A DNA stretch of 64,000 nucleotides from Winogradskyella flava (GTDB lineage Bacteria > Bacteroidota > Bacteroidia > Flavobacteriales > Flavobacteriaceae): NCBI RefSeq assembly GCF_014243395.1, contig NZ_JACLCP010000007.1, forward strand, positions 62,001-126,000, in the 5' to 3' direction. Both the position numbers and the translations under genes were made by a program. Below the pieces are notes generated by a model, which was not told where the DNA came from, made no database searches, and saw only the letters and a program-made list of their open reading frames with translations. How positions within the stretch are numbered: position 1 is the stretch's first letter; each line of letters opens with the position of its first letter. This document shows positions 25,178 through 34,226 of this stretch, one piece after another.

Positions 25178-26566
25178 ATGACTTTAATAAAATCTATTTC
25201 TGGAATTCGTGGTACAATTGGTGGTAAAGTTGAGGAGAATCTAACACCTATTGATGCTGTAAAATTTGCAGCAGCTTATGGTACTTGGTTAAAAGCGCAA
25301 CGTCAAAAAGAAAACTATCGTGTAGTCGTTGGAAGAGATGCACGTATTTCTGGCGAAATGATTCAGAATTTGGTAATGAATACCTTAGTTGGACTTGGGA
25401 TACATGTTATTGATTTAGGATTATCAACAACACCAACAGTAGAAGTTGCTGTACCTATGGAACATGCAGATGGTGGTATCATATTAACTGCTAGTCATAA
25501 CCCAAAACAATGGAATGCCCTGAAGTTATTAAATCATAAAGGAGAATTTTTAAATGGTGCTGAAGGTCAGAAGATTTTAGAGTTAGCTGAATCTAATACT
25601 ATGAATTTTGCCGAAGTAGATGACTTAGGCAAAATCACTAAAAATGAAGCTTATATCGATTTGCATATTGATGAAGTTTTAGATTTACCATTGGTGAATA
25701 AGAAAGCGATTGAAGATGCTAATTTTAAAGTGGTAGTCGACGGTGTAAATTCTACAGGTGGTATCGCTATTCCTTTATTGTTGGAACGCTTAGGCGTACA
25801 TCCTGTAAAATTATATTGTGATCCAACGGGTCATTTCCCTCATAATCCGGAGCCGCTAAAAGAGCACTTGGGCGATTTAGCAGAAGCTGTAGTCAAAGAG
25901 CGTGCTGATTTCGGAATTGTTGTAGATCCAGATGTTGATCGTTTGGCTTTTATGGATGAAACTGGAGAGATGTTTGGAGAGGAATACACCTTGGTCGCTT
26001 GTGCAGATTATGTTTTAAGTAAAAATCCAGGAAACACCGTTAGTAATATGAGCTCGACTAGGGCGTTGAGAGATGTTACTGAAAAACACGGCGGCATGTA
26101 TGAAGCCAGTGCAGTAGGTGAGGTGAATGTTGTGGAATTGATGAAGAAAAACAATGTGGTTATTGGAGGAGAAGGTAATGGAGGAATTATATATCCAGAA
26201 TTGCATTATGGACGTGATGCCTTGGTGGGCGTAGCTTTGTTTTTAAGTCTTTTGGCAGAAAAGAAAATGACGGTAAGCGAATTAAGAGCAACATACCCAA
26301 ATTACTTTATGAGCAAAAAGAAAATTCAGTTAACTCCAGGGTTAGATGTGGATGGTATTTTGGAAACTATGGCATCTAATTACAGTCATGAAAAATTAAC
26401 TACAGTAGACGGTGTTAAAATTGATTTTGACGATAGTTGGGCACACTTGAGAAAAAGTAATACAGAGCCAATTATAAGAATTTATACAGAAGCACAATCC
26501 CAAGAGACTGCCGATACTTTAGCCGCCCGTTTTATTGATGAAATAAAGGCTGTCGCTAATATTTAG
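25178..26566 (+). CDS. glmM: Phosphoglucosamine mutase
   Basis: 462 residues, the usual length of bacterial alpha-D-phosphohexomutases. The SGIRGT start and the active-site serine loop TASHNPKQWNALK (about residue 108) are present. The metal-binding DPDVDRLA follows at about 248, the sugar-binding GEGNGG at about 330, and the phosphate-binding RKSNTEPIIRIY near 430. It converts glucosamine 6-phosphate to glucosamine 1-phosphate for peptidoglycan and lipopolysaccharide synthesis; GlmM is the most probable member, but other phosphomutase specificities cannot be excluded. The next gene starts 11 bases later, so these two are probably co-transcribed. Confidence 0.9.
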   Translation: MTLIKSISGIRGTIGGKVEENLTPIDAVKFAAAYGTWLKAQRQKENYRVVVGRDARISGEMIQNLVMNTLVGLGIHVIDLGLSTTPTVEVAVPMEHADGGIILTASHNPKQWNALKLLNHKGEFLNGAEGQKILELAESNTMNFAEVDDLGKITKNEAYIDLHIDEVLDLPLVNKKAIEDANFKVVVDGVNSTGGIAIPLLLERLGVHPVKLYCDPTGHFPHNPEPLKEHLGDLAEAVVKERADFGIVVDPDVDRLAFMDETGEMFGEEYTLVACADYVLSKNPGNTVSNMSSTRALRDVTEKHGGMYEASAVGEVNVVELMKKNNVVIGGEGNGGIIYPELHYGRDALVGVALFLSLLAEKKMTVSELRATYPNYFMSKKKIQLTPGLDVDGILETMASNYSHEKLTTVDGVKIDFDDSWAHLRKSNTEPIIRIYTEAQSQETADTLAARFIDEIKAVANI

Positions 26567-26577
26567 TAACTTTGAAT

Positions 26578-28083
26578 ATGATTTCTGAAACCACAAAACA
26601 ATATACTACTAAGCTTGAGGCATACTTTGAGCAGTTCAGAAAGCATATTATTGGTCAAGATCAGACTTTTGTATCACCTTATGGTGAACAAAGAATCATT
26701 TATACCGACTGGACAGCTTCTGGTCGTTTGTACAGACCTATTGAAGAAAAATTGTGTAACGAGTTTGGTCCTTTTGTTGCAAATACGCATACGGAAACTA
26801 CAGTTTCTGGCACAGCAATGACCAAAGCCTATCACAAGGCTAAGCACATTATAAAAGACCATGTCAATGCTAGTGAGGATGACGTTTTAATTGTTACCGG
26901 AAATGGAATGACTGGTGTTGTGAATAAATTTCAACGTATTTTAGGATTAAAGGTTCCTGAAAATTTAAGAGATTACACTGATATTCCCGATGAAATTCGA
27001 CCAGTCGTTTTTATCTCGCATATGGAGCATCATTCTAATCAGACGTCATGGTTAGAAACGATGGCTAAAGTTGAGGTCGTTCCTCCAGATGAAAGCGGAC
27101 TGTTTAGTCTTAAAAATTTAGAGACACTTCTTGAGCAATATAAAGATTGTACACTTAAAATTTGTTCTATTGTTGGAGGCTCAAATGTTACAGGTATACA
27201 AACACCGTATCATGACGTTGCGAAACTTATGCATAAACATGGCGGCGTATGTTTTGTGGATTTTGCCTGTTCGGCACCTTATGTCAATATTAATATGCAT
27301 CCAAAGGATGAAGATTCTTATTTAGACGCAATTTTCTTTTCTCCTCATAAGTTCTTAGGAGGACCAGGAACTTCAGGCGTTTTGGTTTTTAATAAAAAAT
27401 TATACCATAACATGGTTCCAGACTGTCCAGGTGGTGGTACCGTGAGTTGGACGAATCCTTGGGGCGAACATAAGTACATTGATAATATCGAAGATCGTGA
27501 AGATGGAGGTACACCAGGATTTCTTCAAACTATAAAAACAGCATTGTCCATTAAGCTCAAGGAGCAAATGGGTGTTGACAATATTTTAAAGCGTGAGCAT
27601 GAATTAGTTCACACTGTATTTAGAAAGTTAGAACCTGTTTCGAATATCAATATTCTTGCAAGTAAACATAAAGAGAGGTTAGGTGTCATTTCGTTTTATA
27701 TTGATGATTTACATTATAATTTAGGGGTAAAGTTGTTAAATGATAGATTTGGTATTCAAACACGAGGTGGTTGCAGTTGTGCAGGTACTTATGGTCATTT
27801 TTTATTGCATGTGGATCAACAAACCTCAAAAGAATTAACTGATGAAATTTCCATTGGTGATTTGGTAAGAAAACCGGGTTGGATTCGTATGTCTATTCAC
27901 CCTACTACAACGAACGCAGAAATTGAATTTGTCTGTGACAGTATTATAGCTTTAGCAAAACATCATGATGCATGGGCTAAGGATTATGAATACTCAAGAT
28001 GTAATAATGAATTTATTCATAAGACATTACTACATAAGCCATGCAATGCTACTAATGTTGATGATTGGTTTGACTTAGATTAA
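26578..28083 (+). CDS. Class V aminotransferase-fold PLP enzyme (cysteine desulfurase-like)
   Basis: 501 residues from the ATG at 26578 (an in-frame TTG at 26572 is less likely). PLP features: TDWTASGRLY at the N-terminus, MEHHSNQTSW (cofactor-stacking His), CFVDFACSAPY (Asp) and FFSPHKFLGGPGTSG (Schiff-base Lys near residue 257). A Cys-rich TRGGCSCAGTYGH segment lies at about 398. It belongs to the aminotransferase V group of long flavobacterial proteins; whether it is a desulfurase or a lyase is unclear. It follows glmM by 11 bases. A TAACTTTG sequence 4 bases before the ATG resembles a -7 element but lacks a well-placed -33. Confidence 0.8.
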   Translation: MISETTKQYTTKLEAYFEQFRKHIIGQDQTFVSPYGEQRIIYTDWTASGRLYRPIEEKLCNEFGPFVANTHTETTVSGTAMTKAYHKAKHIIKDHVNASEDDVLIVTGNGMTGVVNKFQRILGLKVPENLRDYTDIPDEIRPVVFISHMEHHSNQTSWLETMAKVEVVPPDESGLFSLKNLETLLEQYKDCTLKICSIVGGSNVTGIQTPYHDVAKLMHKHGGVCFVDFACSAPYVNINMHPKDEDSYLDAIFFSPHKFLGGPGTSGVLVFNKKLYHNMVPDCPGGGTVSWTNPWGEHKYIDNIEDREDGGTPGFLQTIKTALSIKLKEQMGVDNILKREHELVHTVFRKLEPVSNINILASKHKERLGVISFYIDDLHYNLGVKLLNDRFGIQTRGGCSCAGTYGHFLLHVDQQTSKELTDEISIGDLVRKPGWIRMSIHPTTTNAEIEFVCDSIIALAKHHDAWAKDYEYSRCNNEFIHKTLLHKPCNATNVDDWFDLD

Positions 28084-28086
28084 CTT

Positions 28087-28977
28087 CTATTGAAACTCAG
28101 GAGGAACCTTGTTTCTATGCTTCCAACGTTTGTGTGTCCAAAGATAATATTGTGGTGCTTCTAAGATTTGTTCCTCAACCTTTTTAAAGAATATATCCGT
28201 AATTTCATAGTTTTCATAGTCTTTAGGATTCTCGGTAATAGTTTCAAACGTTAGTTCGTAATAACCACGTTTTTTTCGTTTGACCCTAAAGAATACAACT
28301 GCCATGTCTAGTTTTTTAGCAAGAATTTCAGCGCCTGTGTGCATGGGTACTTTTATACCCATAAATTCATTCCAATAGTAGGCCTTGTGAGCTTTTGGCG
28401 ATTGGTCAGATATAAAACCATTAAGTGTTAATTCACCTTTTTTCTTAGACTCCGTTAATGTTGTAATAGCTTGTTTATTCGTGATGAGGTACGTATTGTA
28501 CTTAGCTCTTATACGCTTAACCAATTTGTCAAAATATTTGTTTGTTAAGCGTTTATAAATGGCGTATCCCTTATGCTTAATAGACTTTTGAATAATAAAT
28601 ATCCATTCCCAACTACCATAATGTGCGCACATTATAATAATTGATTTGTTTTTTACACCTAGGTTGTTAATGAGGTCTATGTTTGTAGCAACAAATCTTT
28701 TTTTGAGTTCTTTTTCTGATATGGTCAAAGATTTTATAGATTCTAAAATCATATCACAAAGATGATGATAGAACAGACTAGCCAATTCTAAAATTTCTTT
28801 TTCTGATTTTTCAGGAAAAACCAATTTTAAGTTGGGAATAACGGTTTTCTTTCTATAGCCAAAAATTTTGTAAACGAAAACATAGGCTATATCGGAGACA
28901 AAATATAGTAGTCTAAACGGTAAAATAGAAATTAACCAAAGAAATGGATAGATTAAAATATAAGCAATAAGTTGCAT
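28087..28977 (-). CDS. Lysophospholipid/lipid A acyltransferase family protein (LpxL-like)
   Basis: 296 residues with a hydrophobic N-terminus (about 5-35). The HX4-E/D acyltransferase motif appears as AHYGSWEW (His-Glu), followed by a lysine-rich ITTLTESKKKGE segment and SDQSPK, which is seen in LpxL/HtrB proteins. It adds a fatty acyl chain, most likely to lipid A or to a related lipid of the outer membrane. It is a single gene divergent from the rhomboid gene, with its own TATATTTG -7 element on the minus strand (29001-29008). Confidence 0.85.
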   Translation of the reverse strand: MQLIAYILIYPFLWLISILPFRLLYFVSDIAYVFVYKIFGYRKKTVIPNLKLVFPEKSEKEILELASLFYHHLCDMILESIKSLTISEKELKKRFVATNIDLINNLGVKNKSIIIMCAHYGSWEWIFIIQKSIKHKGYAIYKRLTNKYFDKLVKRIRAKYNTYLITNKQAITTLTESKKKGELTLNGFISDQSPKAHKAYYWNEFMGIKVPMHTGAEILAKKLDMAVVFFRVKRKKRGYYELTFETITENPKDYENYEITDIFFKKVEEQILEAPQYYLWTHKRWKHRNKVPPEFQ

Positions 28978-29000
28978 CTTTGATTGTTAGTTTTATAGCA

Positions 29001-29019
29001 CAAATATATGTTATATTTG
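29001..29019. promoter_or_regulatory. Two back-to-back TATATTTG elements for divergent genes
   Basis: Minus-strand TATATTTG at 29001-29008 points to the acyltransferase gene (start at 28977). Plus-strand TATATTTG at 29012-29019 points to the rhomboid gene (start at 29039). Both match TAnnTTTG exactly. The two face away from each other with 3 bp between them, so polymerases may exclude each other. A TTG at 28984-28986 is 25 bp before the plus-strand element. Confidence 0.6.
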
Positions 29020-29038
29020 ATTTATTAGATTAGAGTTT

Positions 29039-29692
29039 ATGTACAATTTAGATCCTGTTACAATTGCTATAATTGCGGCTAACGTTATAATGTCTATTAA
29101 AGGCTTCGACGACCGTGTTTTTTTTGAAAAATATAAGTTTAACGTCGGTAGTATTACACGAGGCGAGCAAATCAGGATGTTTAGTTCTGGATTCTTACAT
29201 GTTGACACCACACACTTACTTTTCAACATGTTCACTTTATATTTCTTTGCTAATCCTGTGATTTTGGAGTTGGGTCAACTTAATTTTATTATAATCTACA
29301 TCGCAAGTTTAGTATTTGGCAATCTTCTGTCACTCTATTTTCATAAAGATGAGTTTTGGTATAGTGCAGTTGGAGCGAGTGGTGCTGTAACCGGGATACT
29401 TTATGCAGCGATACTCTTACAACCTGAAATGAGTCTATACATGTTCTTCATACCTATTCCAATACCTGGTTACATCTTTGGTATAGGCTATTTGCTATAC
29501 TCTATTTATGGTATGAAGAAAAGAATTGGCAATATAGGTCACGATGCCCATTTTGGTGGCGCAGTAGGAGGTTATGCCGTAACACTGATACTCATGCCTA
29601 GTTTGTTTAAAACGGACTTAGGCCATATTGGTCTTCTCGCTATTCCGATTATCATTTTATTTATCTTATATAAGACGGGTAAATTGCATTAA
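29039..29692 (+). CDS. Rhomboid family intramembrane serine protease
   Basis: 217 residues with six predicted membrane helices. The catalytic motif GASGAVTGI (Ser near residue 115) and the partner His in GHDAHFGGAVGG (near 170) are intact, and an amphipathic TTHLLFNMFTLYFF helix (the usual HN motif) precedes them. It cuts membrane proteins inside or near the lipid bilayer; substrates are unknown. Many Bacteroidota rhomboids are linked to surface proteins, but none of the neighbours points to a target. The terminator at 29691-29716 follows. Confidence 0.93.
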   Translation: MYNLDPVTIAIIAANVIMSIKGFDDRVFFEKYKFNVGSITRGEQIRMFSSGFLHVDTTHLLFNMFTLYFFANPVILELGQLNFIIIYIASLVFGNLLSLYFHKDEFWYSAVGASGAVTGILYAAILLQPEMSLYMFFIPIPIPGYIFGIGYLLYSIYGMKKRIGNIGHDAHFGGAVGGYAVTLILMPSLFKTDLGHIGLLAIPIIILFILYKTGKLH

Positions 29693-29716
29693 AAAAAGCC
29701 TGCAGATGCAGGCTTT
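29691..29716. terminator. Bidirectional terminator between rhomboid and thioredoxin-like genes
   Basis: 10-bp stem AAAGCCTGCA / TGCAGGCTTT with a run of A on the left and T on the right, placed between two converging genes. Confidence 0.9.
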
Positions 29717-29741
29717 AATAGAATATAAAGTTTTATTTATT

Positions 29742-30896
29742 TTAGGACTTCTCAAGAAGCTCCATAATTTTATTCTCCAAAGCTTTACCTCTCAAATTTT
29801 TTGCAACAATTTTACCTTCTTCATCCAAAATAAAGGTTGCAGGAATGGCTTCTATGTTGTACAATTTAGCGACAGGATCGTTAAAGTACTTTAGATTTGA
29901 AACTTGATGCCATTTTAATCCATCTTTTTCAATAGCATCGGTCCAAGCTTTTTTAGGGTTTTGTTGTCTTCTTTCACCATCTAAAGATACACCTATGATC
30001 TCTAATCCTTTATCGTGATATTTTTCATAAATTCTAACAACATTAGGATTTTCTCTACGACATGGCCCACACCATGCTGCCCAGAAATCAATAATAGTAA
30101 CTTTGCCCTTAATGTCACCTAAACTAACCGTATTGCCTTCTGGTGAAGGCGCCTCAAACGTTGGTGCCATTTTTCCTATGGCAAGAGCTTCTTCTTTTTT
30201 CTTAGTATCTATTAGTGTTTGGATTGCTGCATTTAAGCTTCTACCTTTTTTTGTAGTTTTTAAGTCTTCTCCTAAACCATTAAATGTGTTCAACAACTTT
30301 TCAGCGTTAATATTTTTAGCTCCCAATTGTTGGCCTAATATAACCAAAGACGTGAGGCTTTCAGGATTGTCTTTAATAAATTCAAATCCATAATCGACAA
30401 CTTTCACTTGATCCTCCCTTAATTTGTCTTCTAACGATTTGGCTAGAGCAGTATCTTTATTCCTAATGGCTGCACGTCTCTCATTACTGATGGATCTTAG
30501 ATCAGAGATTAAAACTTCTAGACCTTTGTTAAATCTATTATAGTCAGCATTTGCTTGAGAACCCTTAATTTCGGACTTAGTGATATCAGATTTATTGATA
30601 TCTATTGTCATGGTCTCATTTGTTAACAGGAAAGGTAAAGACCGTTGAACATTGTCAATAGTCAAAACATATTGATCTGGATTATCGGTTTGACCTTCAA
30701 ACACAAATTTCTCATTCATAACGATAGCAGTGTCAATGGCCCTTTGTCTTCCGCGGTCATCAGTGGTCATAATATATGACCTTATGCCATTATAAATACC
30801 AGGAGCATTGCCTTCAATTAAATATCCAGTGCTAGCTGTTTCAGTTTTACAAGAAAAAAATAAAACAGATATCATTAATAAGATGCTGTACTTCAT
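29742..30896 (-). CDS. TlpA-like thioredoxin lipoprotein with N-terminal DUF4369
   Basis: 384 residues with a lipobox FFSC (Cys16). Residues about 22-120 match the DUF4369 beta domain (GYLIEGNAPGIYNGIRSY). A helical region follows, and about 245-380 is a thioredoxin fold with the WCGPC motif (AAWCGPCRREN), GVSLDGER and the cis-Pro in IPATF. It reduces or isomerises disulfides at the periplasmic face of the membrane. Such proteins are very common in Bacteroidota. It is divergent from mnmE (a 138-bp gap with no small gene visible). Confidence 0.92.
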   Translation of the reverse strand: MKYSILLMISVLFFSCKTETASTGYLIEGNAPGIYNGIRSYIMTTDDRGRQRAIDTAIVMNEKFVFEGQTDNPDQYVLTIDNVQRSLPFLLTNETMTIDINKSDITKSEIKGSQANADYNRFNKGLEVLISDLRSISNERRAAIRNKDTALAKSLEDKLREDQVKVVDYGFEFIKDNPESLTSLVILGQQLGAKNINAEKLLNTFNGLGEDLKTTKKGRSLNAAIQTLIDTKKKEEALAIGKMAPTFEAPSPEGNTVSLGDIKGKVTIIDFWAAWCGPCRRENPNVVRIYEKYHDKGLEIIGVSLDGERRQQNPKKAWTDAIEKDGLKWHQVSNLKYFNDPVAKLYNIEAIPATFILDEEGKIVAKNLRGKALENKIMELLEKS

Positions 30897-30990
30897 TACT
30901 CTAAAATTTTTGTCTCACAAATATAAAAACAAAGTGGAAAGTTACAGGAGTGATACATAAATTAAATCTAAAAAATACATGAGACTCTTT

Positions 30991-31022
30991 TTGAGCCAAT
31001 CCCATATTTTGCTATACATTTG
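30991..31022 (+). promoter_or_regulatory. Promoter of mnmE (TTG-N21-TACATTTG)
   Basis: TACATTTG at 31015-31022 matches TAnnTTTG and a TTG at 30991-30993 is 21 bp upstream. The predicted transcript starts only a few bases before the mnmE ATG at 31035. Confidence 0.65.
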
Positions 31023-31034
31023 TAACACGTGAAA

Positions 31035-32426
31035 ATGATATATAACGATACTATTGTAGCTTTGGCGACACCTTCTGGGAGCGGTGCTATCGCTATCATA
31101 CGCTTGTCTGGTAAAAATGCTATAACTATCGCAGATGATAATTTTAAGTCTGTGACTCCCAAGAAGTCGCTCAAGAACCAGAAAACACATACCATTCATT
31201 TAGGACATATTGTAGACGGAAAAAGAACATTAGATGAGGTTTTGGTTTCTATTTTTAAGAATCCTAATTCTTATACAGGTGAAGATGTTGTTGAAATTTC
31301 TTGCCATGGTTCGTCATATGTACAACAGGAAATCATTCAATTGTTTTTAAGGTGTGGTTGTCGCATGGCAAATGCGGGAGAGTTTACATTACGTGCTTTT
31401 TTGAATGGAAAACTGGACTTAAGCCAAGCCGAAGCAGTAGCCGATTTAATCTCAAGCGATAATGAAGCCTCACATCAGATAGCTATGCAGCAAATGCGAG
31501 GAGGCTTTTCTTCCGAAATCGCCAAGCTAAGAGAAGAGCTACTGAACTTTGCATCACTAATAGAGTTGGAGTTGGATTTTGCTGAGGAAGATGTAGAATT
31601 TGCAGATAGGGCGCAATTCAAGGAGCTTATTGAGCGCATTACTTTTGTTTTGAAACGTCTTATAGACTCCTTTGCTGTAGGTAATGTTATCAAGAATGGC
31701 ATACCAGTGGCCATTGTTGGCGAACCCAACGTTGGAAAATCTACATTACTCAATGCACTATTAAACGAAGATAGAGCGATAGTATCTGAAATTGCTGGAA
31801 CCACTAGAGATACCATTGAAGATGAAATTTCCATTGGTGGTATAGGATTCCGCTTTATTGATACTGCGGGTATTAGAGAAACCGAAGATGTTGTAGAAAG
31901 TATTGGTATTAAAAAGACATTTGAGAAGATTGAACAATCTCAAGTGACTATTTACTTGTTCGATGCACAAAAAAATATTGCAAGTTTAGAGGATGTCAGA
32001 ATTGAAATAGAGAAAATACGGAATAAGCATCCTCAAAAACCTTTATTGGTAATTGCTAATAAAATAGATACGTTAACTGATATACAACTGGCAGAAATCA
32101 ATAAAATAATTGCTGATGTATTATTGTTGTCTGCCAAAACAGGTTTTGGAGTAGAACAACTAACGAATTCAATTTTGAATTTAATAAATACAGGTGCATT
32201 AAGAAATAATGAAACTATAGTGACAAACACACGTCATTATGACGCTTTATTAAAGGCTTCTGAGGAAATTCAGAAAGTACGGAATGGTCTTGAGACTGGG
32301 CTTTCTGGAGATTTATTGGCAATAGATATAAGACAAGCCTTATATCACTTTGGAGAAATTACTGGTGAGATTACTAATGATGATTTATTAGGTAACATCT
32401 TTGCTAATTTTTGTATTGGGAAGTAA
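31035..32426 (+). CDS. mnmE: tRNA uridine-5-carboxymethylaminomethyl synthesis GTPase MnmE
   Basis: 463 residues from the ATG at 31035, which gives the usual start MIYNDTIVALATPSGSG; a GTG two codons upstream is also in frame. The N-terminal tetrahydrofolate-binding domain (about 1-115) is followed by a helical domain and a G domain: GEPNVGKSTLLN, the DTAG of FIDTAGIRE and the NKID of IANKID. It ends in the C-terminal FCIGK motif with the catalytic Cys. It acts with MnmG (GidA) to modify the wobble uridine of certain tRNAs, and uses potassium-dependent GTP hydrolysis. It has its own strong promoter. Confidence 0.98.
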   Translation: MIYNDTIVALATPSGSGAIAIIRLSGKNAITIADDNFKSVTPKKSLKNQKTHTIHLGHIVDGKRTLDEVLVSIFKNPNSYTGEDVVEISCHGSSYVQQEIIQLFLRCGCRMANAGEFTLRAFLNGKLDLSQAEAVADLISSDNEASHQIAMQQMRGGFSSEIAKLREELLNFASLIELELDFAEEDVEFADRAQFKELIERITFVLKRLIDSFAVGNVIKNGIPVAIVGEPNVGKSTLLNALLNEDRAIVSEIAGTTRDTIEDEISIGGIGFRFIDTAGIRETEDVVESIGIKKTFEKIEQSQVTIYLFDAQKNIASLEDVRIEIEKIRNKHPQKPLLVIANKIDTLTDIQLAEINKIIADVLLLSAKTGFGVEQLTNSILNLINTGALRNNETIVTNTRHYDALLKASEEIQKVRNGLETGLSGDLLAIDIRQALYHFGEITGEITNDDLLGNIFANFCIGK

Positions 32427-32516
32427 TATGTTTAGACTAGAATGAATACTGTAACATTGGTTACTATCTTAAATATCTTTATCAACTAGTTTTGGATCGA
32501 AACTAACCAATCTTAT

Positions 32517-33317
32517 ATGGATATAAATCAAATATTTGGATATTTAGGTGCACTGCTCATAGGTATTGTACTTGGACTAATTGGAGGTGGAGGATCCATA
32601 CTAACAGTTCCAATTTTGGTTTATTTGTTATTTGTAAATCCTGTTACTGCAACGGCATATTCATTATTCGTAGTTGGTGTATCCTCTTTGGTAGGAGCCA
32701 TTAGAAATATTCAAAAAGGTTTAGTTGATTTTAAAACAGCAATCGTTTTTGCGGTTCCTGCTTTTATTGCAGTATATATTGCAAGAAAGTACTTAGTGCC
32801 TGCTATTCCTGAAACTGTATTTACAGTTGGTAATTTTTCTGTAACTAAGAATATAGCTATAATGTTATTTTTTGCTATTGTAATGTTGGTCGCCTCAATA
32901 TCTATGATAAGAAATAAACGCGCAGATTCGCCTGAAGAAACTGTAATAACCTATAATTACCCTCTGATAATTATTGAAGGCTTATTAGTGGGGATTATCA
33001 CAGGAATTGTTGGTGCAGGTGGTGGCTTCCTAATTATTCCTGCGTTGGTGTTACTGGCCAAGCTGCCAATGAAAAAAGCTGTTGCTACATCACTCTTAAT
33101 TATAGCCATAAAATCTCTAATTGGTTTTATTGGTGATGTAGAGAATCTTGAGATAGATTGGTCATTCCTATTGCTTTTTACTTCAATTTCTGTTATTGGA
33201 ATATTCTTGGGGATTTACCTTTCTAACTTTATTGAAGGTAAAAAACTCAAAAAAGGGTTTGGATGGTTTGTACTCGTTATGGGTGTTTATATTATCTTTA
33301 AAGAGCTATCAAAGTAA
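32517..33317 (+). CDS. TauE/SafE family sulfite exporter-like membrane protein
   Basis: 266 residues with eight or so membrane helices. The two glycine-rich repeats are visible: IVLGLIGGGGSILTVPIL near residue 20 and IVGAGGGFLIIPAL near 155. Each ends in a Pro-containing motif. Members export small anions such as sulfite or sulfoacetate, or mediate other sulfur-related transport. It is a single gene in a 90-bp gap after mnmE; the two may not be functionally linked. Confidence 0.9.
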   Translation: MDINQIFGYLGALLIGIVLGLIGGGGSILTVPILVYLLFVNPVTATAYSLFVVGVSSLVGAIRNIQKGLVDFKTAIVFAVPAFIAVYIARKYLVPAIPETVFTVGNFSVTKNIAIMLFFAIVMLVASISMIRNKRADSPEETVITYNYPLIIIEGLLVGIITGIVGAGGGFLIIPALVLLAKLPMKKAVATSLLIIAIKSLIGFIGDVENLEIDWSFLLLFTSISVIGIFLGIYLSNFIEGKKLKKGFGWFVLVMGVYIIFKELSK

Positions 33318-33404
33318 TTTCTGAATCTTAATTTGGCACATCATGGGTCACACTTTTTCCTAATGATTTAACATACATCATAAAAACAGAAAGCACAATG
33401 ATAT

Positions 33405-33418
33405 ATGATAAATATCAT
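33405..33418. promoter_or_regulatory. FNR/CRP-like palindrome upstream of a small membrane protein gene
   Basis: ATGAT-AAAT-ATCAT is a perfect inverted repeat with a 4-bp spacer, like the TTGAT-N4-ATCAA sites of CRP/FNR family regulators. An overlapping ATGATATATGAT half-copy lies just to its left. The start codon of the 33473-33622 gene is 55 bases downstream. AT-rich DNA makes this less secure. Nothing else is visible in the 155-bp gap 33318-33472. Confidence 0.35.
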
Positions 33419-33472
33419 GTGTATTAATTGTAGAATGCTATAATTTTATCATTCAAATTAATAGAATAAATT

Positions 33473-33622
33473 ATGACTAGTACATTATTAGCTTTGTTAT
33501 ACGACTGGACTAATGGCGTAGTAATGATCTCCGTCTTTGCCTTGGTTTGTGTCATATTAATTGGAGTCTTGGTTAATTTTATGATGAGTGGTAAGGGCAA
33601 GAACAAAACCGAAGACAACTAA
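33473..33622 (+). CDS. Small membrane protein, 49 residues
   Basis: The frame starts at the ATG at 33473-33475 and stops at 33620-33622. The peptide begins MTSTLLALLYDWTNG, has one membrane helix (about 17-37, VVMISVFALVCVILIGVLV) and ends with a hydrophilic, charged tail (SGKGKNKTEDN). It is followed by a strong terminator 24 bases later, which supports a real short gene. Its length is below common gene-finder cut-offs. A possible FNR-like site lies upstream, so a role in membrane redox or respiration is conceivable but unproven. I do not recognise the family with certainty. Confidence 0.65.
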   Translation: MTSTLLALLYDWTNGVVMISVFALVCVILIGVLVNFMMSGKGKNKTEDN

Positions 33623-33645
33623 CCAAATTATCTATCGTTTTTCAC

Positions 33646-33671
33646 GCACACAATTTTGTGTGCTTTTTTTT
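33646..33671 (+). terminator. Terminator after the small membrane protein gene
   Basis: 8-bp stem GCACACAA / TTGTGTGC with a 2-nt loop followed by eight T. The tight loop would open a base pair or two in the RNA. Confidence 0.85.
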
Positions 33672-33719
33672 GTAACATTTTCAAATTATTTGCGTCACAT
33701 AGTTGTAAATTAGAATAAA

Positions 33720-34082
33720 ATGGAATCGAATTATCATACGCTTAAACGAACGGACAACCATTTAATAATGATTACGCACTTAGCCCAACTATTGACTTAT
33801 ATTACAGGTTTTGGTGGATTAATTGTGCCGTTAATTATTTGGGCTACACAAAAAGATCGTGTAGATGGTTTGAATGCTCATGGAAAAGCAATTATTAATT
33901 TTCAATTAAGCATCATTGTATATGTTATTATAAGTATATTTCTTATCCCTCTTTTTTTGATAGGTTTTATACCTTTATTACTAATAGGCATCTTAGCCTT
34001 TGTAATGCCAATCATAAACGCTATTAAAGCTAGTAATGGAGAATTACCTAGCTATCCATTATCTCTTAATTTTGTTAGTTAG
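33720..34082 (+). CDS. DUF4870 family membrane protein
   Basis: 120 residues with three membrane helices. The DUF4870 features are a first helix beginning with the HLAQLL segment, the charged loop WATQKDRVDGLNAHGKAIINFQLS, and two closing helices ending in FVMPIINAIKASNGE. The role of the family is unknown; some members are small stress-linked membrane proteins. A terminator follows at 34108-34134. Confidence 0.85.
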   Translation: MESNYHTLKRTDNHLIMITHLAQLLTYITGFGGLIVPLIIWATQKDRVDGLNAHGKAIINFQLSIIVYVIISIFLIPLFLIGFIPLLLIGILAFVMPIINAIKASNGELPSYPLSLNFVS

Positions 34083-34107
34083 TTATTAAAGAAAATGGAA
34101 TTGAAAA

Positions 34108-34134
34108 GGCTCATCTTATGATGGGTCTTTTTTA
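34108..34134 (+). terminator. Terminator after the DUF4870 gene
   Basis: An 8-bp stem GGCTCATC / GATGGGTC (with G-U pairs) and a tetraloop are followed by a T run. Confidence 0.75.
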
Positions 34135-34152
34135 GTTTTTTAATACTTTAAT

Positions 34153-34184
34153 TAAAAAAAAAGCTCACCATTACAGTGAGCCTT
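34153..34184 (-). terminator. Terminator after dnaN
   Basis: Stem GCTCAC / GTGAGC (34163-34168, 34176-34181) with a long U run on the minus strand. It lies between dnaN and the converging DUF4870 gene. Confidence 0.75.
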
Positions 34185-34226
34185 TTCTCAGTCAAAATTG
34201 TTGAAATAGCAAAGCGTTGGCTTAAT

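Noticed and set aside
26567-26574. TAACTTTG as promoter of the class V aminotransferase
   Set aside because: There is no TTG at the right spacing and the element overlaps the preceding glmM stop region by a few bases; transcription from the glmM promoter explains the gene.
29628-29894. An 88-codon plus-strand frame at the end of rhomboid
   Set aside because: It overlaps the rhomboid gene, the terminator and the 3' end of the thioredoxin-like gene on the other strand; it has no promoter and its composition is that of a shadow frame.
30103-30393. A 96-codon plus-strand frame inside the thioredoxin-like gene
   Set aside because: It is antisense to a well-supported coding region and has no homologous features.
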